In this document: positions 9,102-17,069 of the stretch, one piece after another
Layout: every line of letters begins with the position of its first letter
Numbering within the stretch: the first letter of the stretch is position 1
From: Marinobacter iranensis
GTDB lineage: Bacteria; Pseudomonadota; Gammaproteobacteria; Pseudomonadales; Oleiphilaceae
Reading direction: 5' to 3'
Assembly (NCBI RefSeq): GCF_029207565.1
Contig: NZ_JANCMW010000005.1
Span: forward strand, 62,001-126,000
DNA length: 64,000 bases
The notes under the pieces: generated by a model
Told to the model about the DNA's origin: nothing
The model's database searches: none
The model's input: only the letters and a program-made list of their open reading frames with translations
Made by a program: the position numbers and the translations under genes

Positions 9102-10424
9102 TCAGGACGCCAGGCGCTGGGAAAGCTGGTTGGGCAGCCACGTCACCAGGTCCGGGAATATCATGAACAGCACCAGGGCAATCATCTGCAGCGCAAGGAA
9201 AGGAACGATGGCCCGGTAGACGGTTTCCATGCCGATTCCCGCTGGCAATACGCCCTTTATGTAGAACAGCGTGTATCCGAACGGCGGGGTTATATAGGCC
9301 ATCTGCGCCGTAATCAGGAACAGAACACCGAACCAGATCGGGTCGAAATCAAACGCGTTGATGATCGGCAGGAACACCGGCACACAGAGCAGGATGATGC
9401 CGATCTCATCGAGGAACAGTCCCAGCAGCACAAGGATTCCCATCATCGCCAGCAACACCAGCCAGCGGTTCAGTTCCAGGTCCTGGATGAACATCAGCAG
9501 GGAGTCGGCTCCGCCGGTTCCGGTGAAGATCGACACAAAGATCTTCGCCCCGATGGTGATCCACATGATCATGGTGGTCACCCGCAGGGTGTCCATTGCG
9601 GCATCACTGAGGTTGGCAGGGGTGAACTTGCCCTGTAGCGCAGCGGAAAGCATCGCGCCCACCACCCCGACCGCTGCGGCCTCGGTAGGCGTTGCAATGC
9701 CGGCGTAGATACTGCCGAGCACACTGAAAACAATCAGGGTTGGAAGGATCAGGGACTTCAGGGACGCGAACATGTCCCGGAACGAGACATCCACCTGCTC
9801 CGGCCGTGGTGCAACACTGGGCTTTAACAGCGTACGAATAACCACATAGGCGATATACAGCCCCGCCAGCACCATTCCCGGCACAATACCGGCGGCAAAC
9901 ATCTTGCCCACCGACACCTGGGCAGTTGCGGCATACACGATGGTAATGATGGAAGGCGGAATCAGGATGCCCAGGGTGCCGCCGGCACAAATAGTGCCCA
10001 GGGCCAGCTTTTCATCATAGCCACGGCGGAGCATGGATGGCAGCGCCAGGATCCCCATGGCAGCGACCGCTGCGCCCACGATGCCCGTCATCGCCGCCAT
10101 CACGGTACAGATGGCGATGGTTCCCACTGCCAGGCCACCGGGCAGCCGACGGAACCATAGCTCCATGGCTTTGTACAACGCCTCAATAATTCCCGAGCGC
10201 TGCAGGATACTGGCCATCAGCACATAGAGCGGTATCGCGAGCAATACATCCGATGTCATCACATCAAAGGTCTGCAGCACAGACAGTACCAGCGCATCCG
10301 TACCCCAAAGGGTGACGGTAAACAGAACCGCCAGTGAGATGAGCACGAAAGCGAGGGGCATCCCGCTGAGCAAAAGCACCAGCAGGGAAATGAACATGGC
10401 GGACAGAACGAAGGTCGAGCTCAT
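9102..10424 (-). CDS. dctM: TRAP transporter large permease subunit (DctM)
   Basis: The 440-residue large membrane subunit of a tripartite ATP-independent periplasmic transporter; it moves an organic acid into the cell using the sodium gradient. About twelve hydrophobic segments are visible, with family-typical stretches such as GGTLGILIPPS and GIATPTEAAAVGVVGA. I place the start at 10424, where the ATG overlaps the stop of the small-subunit gene by four bases (ATGA), rather than further upstream inside that gene. It lies between dctQ and HMG-CoA reductase in one transcription unit, so mevalonate or a related hydroxy acid is the likely cargo. Confidence 0.92.
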   Translation of the reverse strand: MSSTFVLSAMFISLLVLLLSGMPLAFVLISLAVLFTVTLWGTDALVLSVLQTFDVMTSDVLLAIPLYVLMASILQRSGIIEALYKAMELWFRRLPGGLAVGTIAICTVMAAMTGIVGAAVAAMGILALPSMLRRGYDEKLALGTICAGGTLGILIPPSIITIVYAATAQVSVGKMFAAGIVPGMVLAGLYIAYVVIRTLLKPSVAPRPEQVDVSFRDMFASLKSLILPTLIVFSVLGSIYAGIATPTEAAAVGVVGAMLSAALQGKFTPANLSDAAMDTLRVTTMIMWITIGAKIFVSIFTGTGGADSLLMFIQDLELNRWLVLLAMMGILVLLGLFLDEIGIILLCVPVFLPIINAFDFDPIWFGVLFLITAQMAYITPPFGYTLFYIKGVLPAGIGMETVYRAIVPFLALQMIALVLFMIFPDLVTWLPNQLSQRLAS

Positions 10425-10936
10425 GCAGCACTCTCCCCGCTGGTCCGGATGCGTACGATTGCCTGTAGCGTTTCGGCAATCGACTGGAGCAACAACAGGG
10501 TGAAGGCGACCGGTATCAGGGTCTTCGCCGGCCATATCGCCGGGTTCCAGGAGGAAAACGAGGTCTCCCCGGACTCAATGGAGTTCATGGCAACGGGAAT
10601 GCTCTGGTAGATCAGTACGCAGGCGATCACCCCGATTACGGGATAGATAGCCGTGTCCACCATGGCAGCGGTTCTCGCAGACAACTTGCCGTAGACAATA
10701 TCGACATTGACATGGCCGGCGGTGTGAAGAAGGTAAGGGCCGGCGAGCATAAAATATGGCCCCAGCAGGAGCGTGGACAACTCCAGCGCCCAGACGGTGG
10801 GGGCATCGAAAAAGTACCGGGCCACGACTTCATAGGAAATAACGGCGACCATGATGAACACCAACAGGGATGCCATCACCGCAAGCCATCGATTCAAACC
10901 GGTTACGGCCTTGCAGTAGCCCTGGACAATAGACAT
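10421..10936 (-). CDS. dctQ: TRAP transporter small permease subunit (DctQ)
   Basis: A 171-residue membrane protein with four hydrophobic segments. The stretch WLAVMASLLVFIMVAVISYEVVARYF in the first helices and WALELSTLLLGPYFMLAGPYLL in the second region are typical of DctQ. It forms the membrane complex with DctM and is translationally coupled to it through an ATGA overlap. It sits 68 bases after the binding-protein gene in the same direction. Confidence 0.9.
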   Translation of the reverse strand: MSIVQGYCKAVTGLNRWLAVMASLLVFIMVAVISYEVVARYFFDAPTVWALELSTLLLGPYFMLAGPYLLHTAGHVNVDIVYGKLSARTAAMVDTAIYPVIGVIACVLIYQSIPVAMNSIESGETSFSSWNPAIWPAKTLIPVAFTLLLLQSIAETLQAIVRIRTSGESAA

Positions 10937-11004
10937 AGACTCTCCTCACGCTGCGGTCTCAGCCCGGCTGACCGGGCTGGTTATGATTTTTGGCAGGGTG
11001 GGTA

Positions 11005-12060
11005 CTATTCCAGCAATCCCAGTTCCTTCATGAACTCGATCTGGCTGTCCAGGACCTTGTTGGCGAGCTCGTCGTCGCCAGCGGCCTTCTCCCAGGCTTT
11101 CATCGCTGTCGGGCGGGCTTCCGCCACCATATTGGCGTCCAGGTGGATGATCTCGGCGCCTTGCTCTTCAAGCTTCCTGAGGGCGACGGCGTCCTGTGCC
11201 ACGTTGTGCTGCCTGAGAGCAGCCGAAATCTCACGGGCGGCGCTTTCCAGGGCCGCTTTATAGGAATCCGGCAACTGGTCGTAGGCACGCTGGTTGGCTA
11301 CGTAGCTGGTGGCAGTCGTTGGCTGATGGAACCCGGGCACAATGACGTACTTGGCCACTTCGCCCAGTCCAGCTTCCAGGTTGGCGGTCAGGTCACCCCG
11401 ATCGGCAAAGTCGATCACACCTTTTTCGAGAGCCTGGTACACCTCTGCGGTCGGCAATGGTGTTGTCGATACACCAAATTCAGCCATGACCGTGCTGGCG
11501 AGACCAACAAAGCGCCCTTTCTTGCCTTCTACATCTTCAAGGGTGTTGATCGGAAACTTGGAATGGATGGGTTCCTGTCCGTACACCGTTGGTGCAATGT
11601 AGAAAAGCCCTGCCTTTGCATAGGCTTCACGGGCGAGTTCCAGGCCTCCCCGCTCATAGAACCAGGCTTCGTACTGGTCGGATTCAGGGAAACCAAAGGG
11701 AATGGTGCTGGTGAACGCGAAGGCGGGAATGGAGCCGGCCTCATAACCGTCAAAGGTTTTCATCATTTCAAACGCACCGCCCCGGACCGCTTCAAACGCC
11801 TGCGCTGACGGGGCCAGTTGGCCGCCTGCGAAAAGCCGGATGGTAAATTTGCCGTCGGTCAGTTCAGAGACCCGGTTAACGAAGCGTTTTTCGAATTCAT
11901 AAGGGGTGGTCCCGCCATCCCAGAGAGCCTGCATGCGCCAGTTTACTTCCGGCAGTTCCGCTGCTGAACTCACGCTGGTAAAAATCGCAGCCGCTGCAAC
12001 CAGGCTCTTGCAGGTATGACGAAGACCGACAATGGCCTTTTGGCTTATCGTTTTTTTCAT
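11005..12060 (-). CDS. dctP: TRAP transporter periplasmic solute-binding protein (DctP)
   Basis: A 351-residue periplasmic binding protein of the DctP family, first gene of the TRAP/HMG-CoA reductase unit. The ATG at 12060 is preferred: GGAG lies seven bases upstream and a good signal peptide (Lys-rich start, hydrophobic core, cleavage near residue 33) begins there. Family features include FVNRVSELTDGKFTIRLFAGGQL near the N-terminus of the mature protein and the EVYQALEKGVIDFADRG segment. The ligand is not readable from sequence; mevalonate is the best guess from the adjacent HMG-CoA reductase. The divergent MocR regulator faces it across 202 bases. Confidence 0.88.
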   Translation of the reverse strand: MKKTISQKAIVGLRHTCKSLVAAAAIFTSVSSAAELPEVNWRMQALWDGGTTPYEFEKRFVNRVSELTDGKFTIRLFAGGQLAPSAQAFEAVRGGAFEMMKTFDGYEAGSIPAFAFTSTIPFGFPESDQYEAWFYERGGLELAREAYAKAGLFYIAPTVYGQEPIHSKFPINTLEDVEGKKGRFVGLASTVMAEFGVSTTPLPTAEVYQALEKGVIDFADRGDLTANLEAGLGEVAKYVIVPGFHQPTTATSYVANQRAYDQLPDSYKAALESAAREISAALRQHNVAQDAVALRKLEEQGAEIIHLDANMVAEARPTAMKAWEKAAGDDELANKVLDSQIEFMKELGLLE

Positions 12061-12146
12061 AGTGTTCTCCATCGTACTGGTGGTTGTTCTTGTGTTTGTT
12101 AGTGCCCCGTACACCGGAAGTCACGCAATCAGGCAGGCGTCTTTGT

Positions 12147-12248
12147 CCTGTACGGCATACCTGTACAAATTAGGACAGTCCACTAGAATGAACAAGTGAC
12201 ACTTAACGGATGTGTACCACGGACTGTACCAGTCATTATGGTGGTACA
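12147..12248. promoter_or_regulatory. Candidate operator array between dctP and the MocR gene
   Basis: The divergent promoter region holds five copies of a GTAC-core element. CCTGTAC occurs twice as a direct repeat (12147-12153 and 12160-12166). TGTACCA occurs at 12213-12219 and again at 12225-12231 (last base degenerate context), and the inverse TGGTACA is at 12242-12248, so 12213-12220 and 12241-12248 form a perfect 8-base inverted pair. The last copies lie directly before the MocR start. Repeated direct and inverted sites are usual for MocR/GntR regulators, so these are the likely binding sites for control of both the regulator and the TRAP unit. Confidence 0.5.
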
Positions 12249-12262
12249 ATTTTGGAGTTAGT

Positions 12263-13645
12263 ATGGCGGATAACGTCTCCCGGGCGCAGCAAATCGCAAA
12301 CAGCCTGATCCAGCAGATAGAATCTGGTCAGCTAATGCCGGGAGCGCGGCTGCCCTCTATCCGGGTGGCCGCTGAGGGGCATGGCGTCTCAAAGAACACG
12401 GTAACCGATGCCTATGATCGTTTGGTGGCAACCGGCTATATCAGTCCGCGCCGGGGGTCTGGTTTCTACGTGCAGGCGGCAAACCCAACACAACCCATCC
12501 CCTATTCCGAGCACGTGACAGAAGCCCTGGACCTGGTCTCGCTGCTACGCGAACAACTGAACCAGCATTATGAGATCCGTGCCGGTGATGGGCGCTTGCC
12601 CGCAACCTGGATGGAAAGCTCCGAGATAGGGCGCTACCTGAAACGACACTCCAGCGTATCCGACAATGCCGACGACTTCGAGTACGGCCGGCCACAGGGG
12701 TTTCAGGCTCTGAGAGAGGATATCGCCCGGGCATTAACCGACCGGGCCATCAGCACCAGCCCGGATCAGGTTCTTATGACGTTTGGCGCCAACCATGCAC
12801 TTGATCTGATCGTTCGCCATTTCGTCCAGCCCAATGATCCGGTGCTGGTGGAAACGCCTGGCTATTACCCCATGTTTGGCAAGCTCAAACTTCAAAAAGC
12901 CAACGTAATCGGTGTGAAACGGGAAAGGGATGGGCCGGACCTGGACATGCTGGAGGAGAAGATACGCCAGTTCAGGCCGAAGCTGTTTTTTGTACAGCCT
13001 ATGGCGCATAACCCCACAGGCACATCCATGTCGCTGCAGAAGATGCATCGGCTGCTGACTCTGGCGGAGCGTTATGATCTGGTGCTGATCGAGGACGATC
13101 CCTTTGCAGACATCCTGCCAAAGGCCGCACCCCACCTGGCGTCCCTGGACGCACTGAACCGGGTCATCTACGTGGGAACCTTTTCGAAAACCCTGTCGGC
13201 TAGCCTGCGTTGCGGGTACATCGCCGCGAACCCTGCCCTGATAACGTCGCTGACAGACATCAAGATGCTGACCATCGTGAACAGTTCCAGCACTACGGAA
13301 CGGATTGTCCACGAAATGATCGTCCGGGGCCGCTATCGTCGCCATCTGAAGCGGCTTCGTGATCGGGTAGCCAATGCCAGCGTGGACGCGGTGTCCGCCT
13401 TGCGCGGCATCGGCCTGGACAACATCGAGAGCCCAACGGGAGGTTACTATCTTTGGTGCCCGCTTCCCCAGGGCGTGGACGTCATGGCATTAACCCGCCA
13501 GGCCGCCGGAGAAGGGATATTCCTGGCACCGAGTCAGCTCTTTGAGCTGGCCGATCAACATGGCGAGTCGGCTCTGAGGATCAACATCGCCCATGCGAAC
13601 AATCACAAGCTCCTGCGATTTTTGCAGGAGGCCGTATTGAGGTAA
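12263..13645 (+). CDS. MocR-type regulator (GntR helix-turn-helix fused to PLP aminotransferase fold)
   Basis: A 460-residue transcription factor. The start at 12263 has GGAG five bases upstream. Residues 1-75 form the winged helix of the GntR family (GARLPSIRVAAEGHGVSKNTVTDAYDRLVATGYI). The remainder is a fold-type I aminotransferase domain. The PLP-binding lysine is in GTFSKTLSASLRCGY (Lys309), and the aspartate of the LIEDDPFAD motif that contacts the cofactor pyridine is present. Such proteins usually sense an amino compound or PLP and regulate a neighbouring gene. Here the gene is divergent from the TRAP/HMG-CoA reductase unit, so it is the probable regulator of it. How an aminotransferase-like sensor would read mevalonate is unclear. 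Confidence 0.9.
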   Translation: MADNVSRAQQIANSLIQQIESGQLMPGARLPSIRVAAEGHGVSKNTVTDAYDRLVATGYISPRRGSGFYVQAANPTQPIPYSEHVTEALDLVSLLREQLNQHYEIRAGDGRLPATWMESSEIGRYLKRHSSVSDNADDFEYGRPQGFQALREDIARALTDRAISTSPDQVLMTFGANHALDLIVRHFVQPNDPVLVETPGYYPMFGKLKLQKANVIGVKRERDGPDLDMLEEKIRQFRPKLFFVQPMAHNPTGTSMSLQKMHRLLTLAERYDLVLIEDDPFADILPKAAPHLASLDALNRVIYVGTFSKTLSASLRCGYIAANPALITSLTDIKMLTIVNSSSTTERIVHEMIVRGRYRRHLKRLRDRVANASVDAVSALRGIGLDNIESPTGGYYLWCPLPQGVDVMALTRQAAGEGIFLAPSQLFELADQHGESALRINIAHANNHKLLRFLQEAVLR

Positions 13646-13655
13646 TCTCCGCTGC

Positions 13656-13817
13656 TCAGAACTTCCAGAACGGCGTTCTTAAACGCTGCTCGACAACTTC
13701 GGGCGGATAACCCACATCCTTGAGGAGGCGTGGATCCATGTTCAGAACCAGGTGGAGGAAGTTACGCTTCATTCTCCACCCTTTGTAAAGTGACGCTGCT
13801 CGTTTCATTTCAATCAT
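13656..13817 (-). CDS. Small DUF1127-like (YjiS-type) protein
   Basis: A 53-residue basic protein found by reading the minus strand of the gap after the MocR gene. The C-terminal half contains DPRLLKDVGYPPEVVEQRLRTPFW, which resembles the conserved DUF1127 helix (D-x-R-L-L-x-D-I/V-G). The stop is the TGA complementary to 13656-13658, and the frame is closed upstream by a stop near 13863. The ATG at 13817 is the first in frame; a second at 13808 is possible, and neither has a strong ribosome site. DUF1127 proteins are often involved in RNA or stress regulation in other proteobacteria. Function here is unknown. Confidence 0.6.
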   Translation of the reverse strand: MIEMKRAASLYKGWRMKRNFLHLVLNMDPRLLKDVGYPPEVVEQRLRTPFWKF

Positions 13818-13957
13818 CCATTCATGGGTAACAACAAAGGGGAAACCGTAACCGGTTTTAAGTAGTTACCTATTTTATGGATGATCCATGCCCGGCCCCA
13901 TACTTGGAAACCACTACGCAGCCTCATTCCGGGGCCGGAGGGGCTAATGACTTGTAC

Positions 13958-14212
13958 CTATGTGGTGCCGTTTGATTTCTTCACGAGCGTTTTGTAGAGA
14001 TCGTCTTTCAACTGCAGACGCTGCTGTTTCATCTGGTGCAATGTGTCGTCACCGACTGGGGCATCTCTACGTTCCAGTCCTTCAATCTCCTGGTCCAGCT
14101 CCGAGTACTGCCGGAAATGCTCCTGGAACTTCGGGTCGTTATTTTTCAACTCGTCGATCAGTTCGCCGAATTGGGGAAATTCGTTGTGAAGCTCGTGGTT
14201 GGAAATGCCCAT
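13958..14212 (-). CDS. DUF465 (YdcH-like) small coiled-coil protein
   Basis: An 84-residue highly charged helical protein: FGELIDELKNNDPKFQEHFRQYSELDQEI, then IEGLERRDAPVGDDTLHQMKQQRLQLKDDLY. This two-helix pattern, with a short loop before the Lys/Leu-rich second helix, is the DUF465/YdcH family. AAGGAG with good spacing precedes the ATG. Members are abundant cytosolic proteins of unknown function. It is the upstream neighbour of the DUF1127-like gene on the same strand. Confidence 0.85.
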   Translation of the reverse strand: MGISNHELHNEFPQFGELIDELKNNDPKFQEHFRQYSELDQEIEGLERRDAPVGDDTLHQMKQQRLQLKDDLYKTLVKKSNGTT

Positions 14213-14304
14213 TACCTCGTCTCCTTCTTATCGCAGCGTGTCTGGTCAGGATGCCATTCCTGCTCGGGACTTGTGAATAGCTGAATGACTATCAGGCCGC
14301 AAAC

Positions 14305-15087
14305 CTACAAATCCGAATCCAGTTGTTCCAGTCCCAGGGAGGCCTTGAATTCCCGGTACTCGTCGCGGTAGACAATTGCACCCAGCGCCATGGCGGCCTT
14401 GGTGGCCATGCGATCAAAGCTGTCCCGGATCAGCCGGGGGATGTTTGTCTTGAGTCTCACACTGGCCGTTTCAATCAGCACAGCCCCCATTACGAGCAAG
14501 GCATCAATTCTTCGGTTGTCGCGGTCACCGTCCATTATGTGCCGGGCAATGACTTTCGCGTCATCCAGTATTACTTTTTCATCATCGTTCAGGCTCGCGC
14601 CATCAAACGCCATAAAGCTCTGGTAGCGCCGTGCCCGCTTCAACATAAAGGCTTCCTTTACCGCCGGGTCGGGCTCATCAGCCCTGGGCCGGGTGTTGAG
14701 AAGGCCATGGAGGCGAAAGTCGACCTCCCCGTCGGCACGTTTCTGTTCAAAAACCTGCTTTATGTCCGCCCGTGCAATATCGGAGGTGGTCTCCATGGCC
14801 TCGGCGATCACCGCATCGAACGTGGTTTTCTCCACCACATCCAGCACCCTTCGAATTGTGTGGATAGACTTCATAAGGTCCGGCCATAGTCTTGGGTCGG
14901 CTTGTCCCGGCTCGTCCGGCAGACGGGCTTCTATGGCACGAGCGCTGAAGAACGCCTTCTCCACATCGCGGAAAGCGACGCCGGGTTCGTTCGCAACCCA
15001 TTTGACGCCATAGTCATTGAGGTCTTCAATCAGGCTTGAGGTGAGGATAAGCAAGTAGTACTTCATACCGAGGGGGAGGTCTGTCAT
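14305..15087 (-). CDS. Conserved hypothetical helical protein
   Basis: I do not recognise this 260-residue product. The start at 15087 (GGAG eight bases upstream, product beginning MTDLPLGMKYYLL) is preferred to the far upstream 15189. There is no signal peptide; the start is mildly hydrophobic (YYLLILTSSLIEDL) and the rest is predicted mostly alpha-helical and charged, with no recognisable catalytic motif. The central stretch (RADGEVDFRLHGLLNTRPRADEPDP) looks like a linker between two helical lobes. It is divergent from the KAS III gene across 188 bases. A function cannot be assigned. Confidence 0.6.
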   Translation of the reverse strand: MTDLPLGMKYYLLILTSSLIEDLNDYGVKWVANEPGVAFRDVEKAFFSARAIEARLPDEPGQADPRLWPDLMKSIHTIRRVLDVVEKTTFDAVIAEAMETTSDIARADIKQVFEQKRADGEVDFRLHGLLNTRPRADEPDPAVKEAFMLKRARRYQSFMAFDGASLNDDEKVILDDAKVIARHIMDGDRDNRRIDALLVMGAVLIETASVRLKTNIPRLIRDSFDRMATKAAMALGAIVYRDEYREFKASLGLEQLDSDL

Positions 15088-15275
15088 CAGCAACACTCCA
15101 TCACAACAGGGGTTCCTATGTACAGGTATAGCTGATTCCAGGCTGAGTACCAGCATTTTTGGGAGGCGCACTGCCCTCGCCTTTGACAAAACGCTAATAG
15201 CTACGGGCGATCAATAGGGTATAGGATGATTGAAAGAATCTGAGTATTGATCCGTTTATCTGAGGAAAAAAGCAC

Positions 15276-16244
15276 ATGACGTACGCGCGAATTGTCGGCA
15301 CGGGTTCTTACCTGCCCGAGAATGTCATGACAAACGAAGACATGGAAAAGATCGTCGACACCAGCGACCAGTGGATTCGTGAGCGTACCGGAATCGAACA
15401 GCGCCATATCGCCGTGGAAGGCGAAACCACCGTTGATCTTGCCGAAAAGGCATCGCGCCTGGCCATTGAAGCGGCCGGCCTGAAACCGGATGACATTGAC
15501 CTGATCATCTTCGCCACGTCTACGCCTGACAAGATTTTTCCCAGCTCGGCGTGCATTCTCCAGGCGCGGCTTGATATCCATGGCTGCCCGGCCTTTGATA
15601 TTCAGGCGGTGTGTAGCGGCTTTGTTTACGCTCTGTCGGTAGCCGACAAATTCATCAAAACCGGCAGCAGCAAGCGGGCCCTGGTGGTGGGTGCGGAGCT
15701 GTTTTCCCGCATCCTGGACTGGGAAGATCGCGGTACATGCGTACTGTTTGGCGACGGTGCCGGCGCGGTTGTACTGGAAGCCAGCGAGGAAACCGGCATT
15801 CTCTCCACACACATCCACGCAGACGGCAAATACGAAGACCTGCTTCATGTTCCCTTCGGCATCGGTGACGGCTTCGACCAGGTGCGCGCCGGCAAAGGGC
15901 ACGTGCACATGAAAGGTAATGAGGTCTTCAAGATTGCGGTGAACACCCTCGGCAGGATTGTGGACGAAACCCTGGAGGCCAACCAGATGAAGAAGTCCGA
16001 CGTGGACTGGCTGGTGCCGCATCAGGCGAACCTGAGAATTATTGCTGCTACGGCCCGCAAGCTGAATATGTCCATGGACCAGGTGGTGGTAACCGTCAAC
16101 AAGCATGGCAACACCTCCGCAGCCTCTATTCCCCTTGCCCTGGACGTGGCTGTGCGCGACGGTCGTATCCAGAGAAACGAAGTCCTCCTGCTGGAGGCCT
16201 TTGGCGGTGGCTTTACCTGGGGCTCGGCCCTGATCCGCTTCTAA
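15276..16244 (+). CDS. fabH: 3-oxoacyl-ACP synthase III (KAS III) homologue, stand-alone
   Basis: A 322-residue condensing enzyme of the KAS III family, which joins an acyl-CoA to malonyl-ACP to start fatty acid synthesis or makes special acyl products. The triad is complete: Cys113 in QAVCSGF, His249 in VPHQANLRI and Asn279 in [18 protein letters not shown] glycine-rich ending is present ([14 protein letters not shown]). It lies outside any fab cluster, next to a GntR/FCD regulator, so it may serve a specialised acyl pathway or be the main FabH copy at a separate site. Enzyme class is firm; pathway role is inference. Confidence 0.9.
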   Translation: MTYARIVGTGSYLPENVMTNEDMEKIVDTSDQWIRERTGIEQRHIAVEGETTVDLAEKASRLAIEAAGLKPDDIDLIIFATSTPDKIFPSSACILQARLDIHGCPAFDIQAVCSGFVYALSVADKFIKTGSSKRALVVGAELFSRILDWEDRGTCVLFGDGAGAVVLEASEETGILSTHIHADGKYEDLLHVPFGIGDGFDQVRAGKGHVHMKGNEVFKIAVNTLGRIVDETLEANQMKKSDVDWLVPHQANLRIIAATARKLNMSMDQVVVTVNKHGNTSAASIPLALDVAVRDGRIQRNEVLLLEAFGGGFTWGSALIRF

Positions 16245-16388
16245 CCCCAAAGGGAATCTCCCATGGCCAGTGCCGCGACCGGCACTATTATTGGCGCCGG
16301 TTAACGCTAAGGCGCTCAGGCCCGCAAGATTTGACAGTTGAAAACAATTCATAGGATGATTGGATCATCAGCTGTCAGGATCTTAAAC

Positions 16389-17069
16389 ATGAAACTCGCA
16401 AGAATCACCAAAGGCTCCCTGGTGGAAACCGCCATAGAAAGTCTTCGCCAAGCCATTGAACAGGGGCACTGGGCCATTGGCGACCGCCTGCCCGTGGAGG
16501 CGGAGCTGTCGGAATCCCTGGGTGTCAGCCGTAACACGGTTCGGGAAGCTGTCAGGGTACTGGTTCATGTGGGCATGCTGGAAACGCGCCAGGGTGATGG
16601 CACCTATGTCCGCGCCACCAGGGATGCCGGAGAAACCCTACGCAGAATCAGCCGCTCCCAGCTTCGCGACAAGCTGGAAGTGCGCATCATGCTGGAAACC
16701 GAAGCGGCGAAGCTGGCCGCTAAACGGCGCGACGCAAGGGATGTGGAGAGAATGACCCTTGCGCTGGATAACCGGGGAAAGGCGGGTAACGATATTGTGG
16801 AGCGCATCCGCCACGACCAGGCGTTCCATACGGCGCTGGTCGCCGCGTCTCACAACCCTGCCCTGTCCGAGCTGTATGATTATTTTGCGCATTCAATAGC
16901 ACTGACCATAGAACAGACTGAGCTGGACTCGGAACTTCCGGAGCCGTCCCAGGAGGACCATGAATTGCTGCTGGCGGCCATCCGGCGGCAGGACGAGGCA
17001 AAAGCGGAATCACTGGCCAGGGCCCTGCTCCAGCCAAGCCTGGACGCGCTCGGGGGCAAACCCGCATGA
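16389..17069 (+). CDS. GntR/FCD (FadR-like) transcriptional regulator
   Basis: A 226-residue regulator. The start at 16389 follows AGGA with normal spacing. The winged helix occupies residues of about 10-75 (GDRLPVEAELSESLGVSRNTVREAVRVLVHVGML), and the helical FCD ligand domain follows with the metal-site-like histidines HDQAFHTALVAASHN and EDHELLLAAI. Its stop overlaps the start of the symporter gene by four bases (ATGA), so the two are translationally coupled, and it most likely regulates that operon. Effector: probably an organic acid, as is usual for FCD proteins. Confidence 0.9.
   Translation: MKLARITKGSLVETAIESLRQAIEQGHWAIGDRLPVEAELSESLGVSRNTVREAVRVLVHVGMLETRQGDGTYVRATRDAGETLRRISRSQLRDKLEVRIMLETEAAKLAAKRRDARDVERMTLALDNRGKAGNDIVERIRHDQAFHTALVAASHNPALSELYDYFAHSIALTIEQTELDSELPEPSQEDHELLLAAIRRQDEAKAESLARALLQPSLDALGGKPA

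Noticed and set aside
13892..13938. CCGGCCCC / GGGGCCGG inverted repeat as a terminator of the DUF465 gene
   Set aside because: The loop is 31 bases and no T-run follows in the direction of transcription, so I did not call an intrinsic terminator.
16269..16286. AGTGCC/GGCACT hairpin after the KAS III gene as a terminator
   Set aside because: Six-base stem followed by ATTATTGG rather than a T-run; too weak to call.
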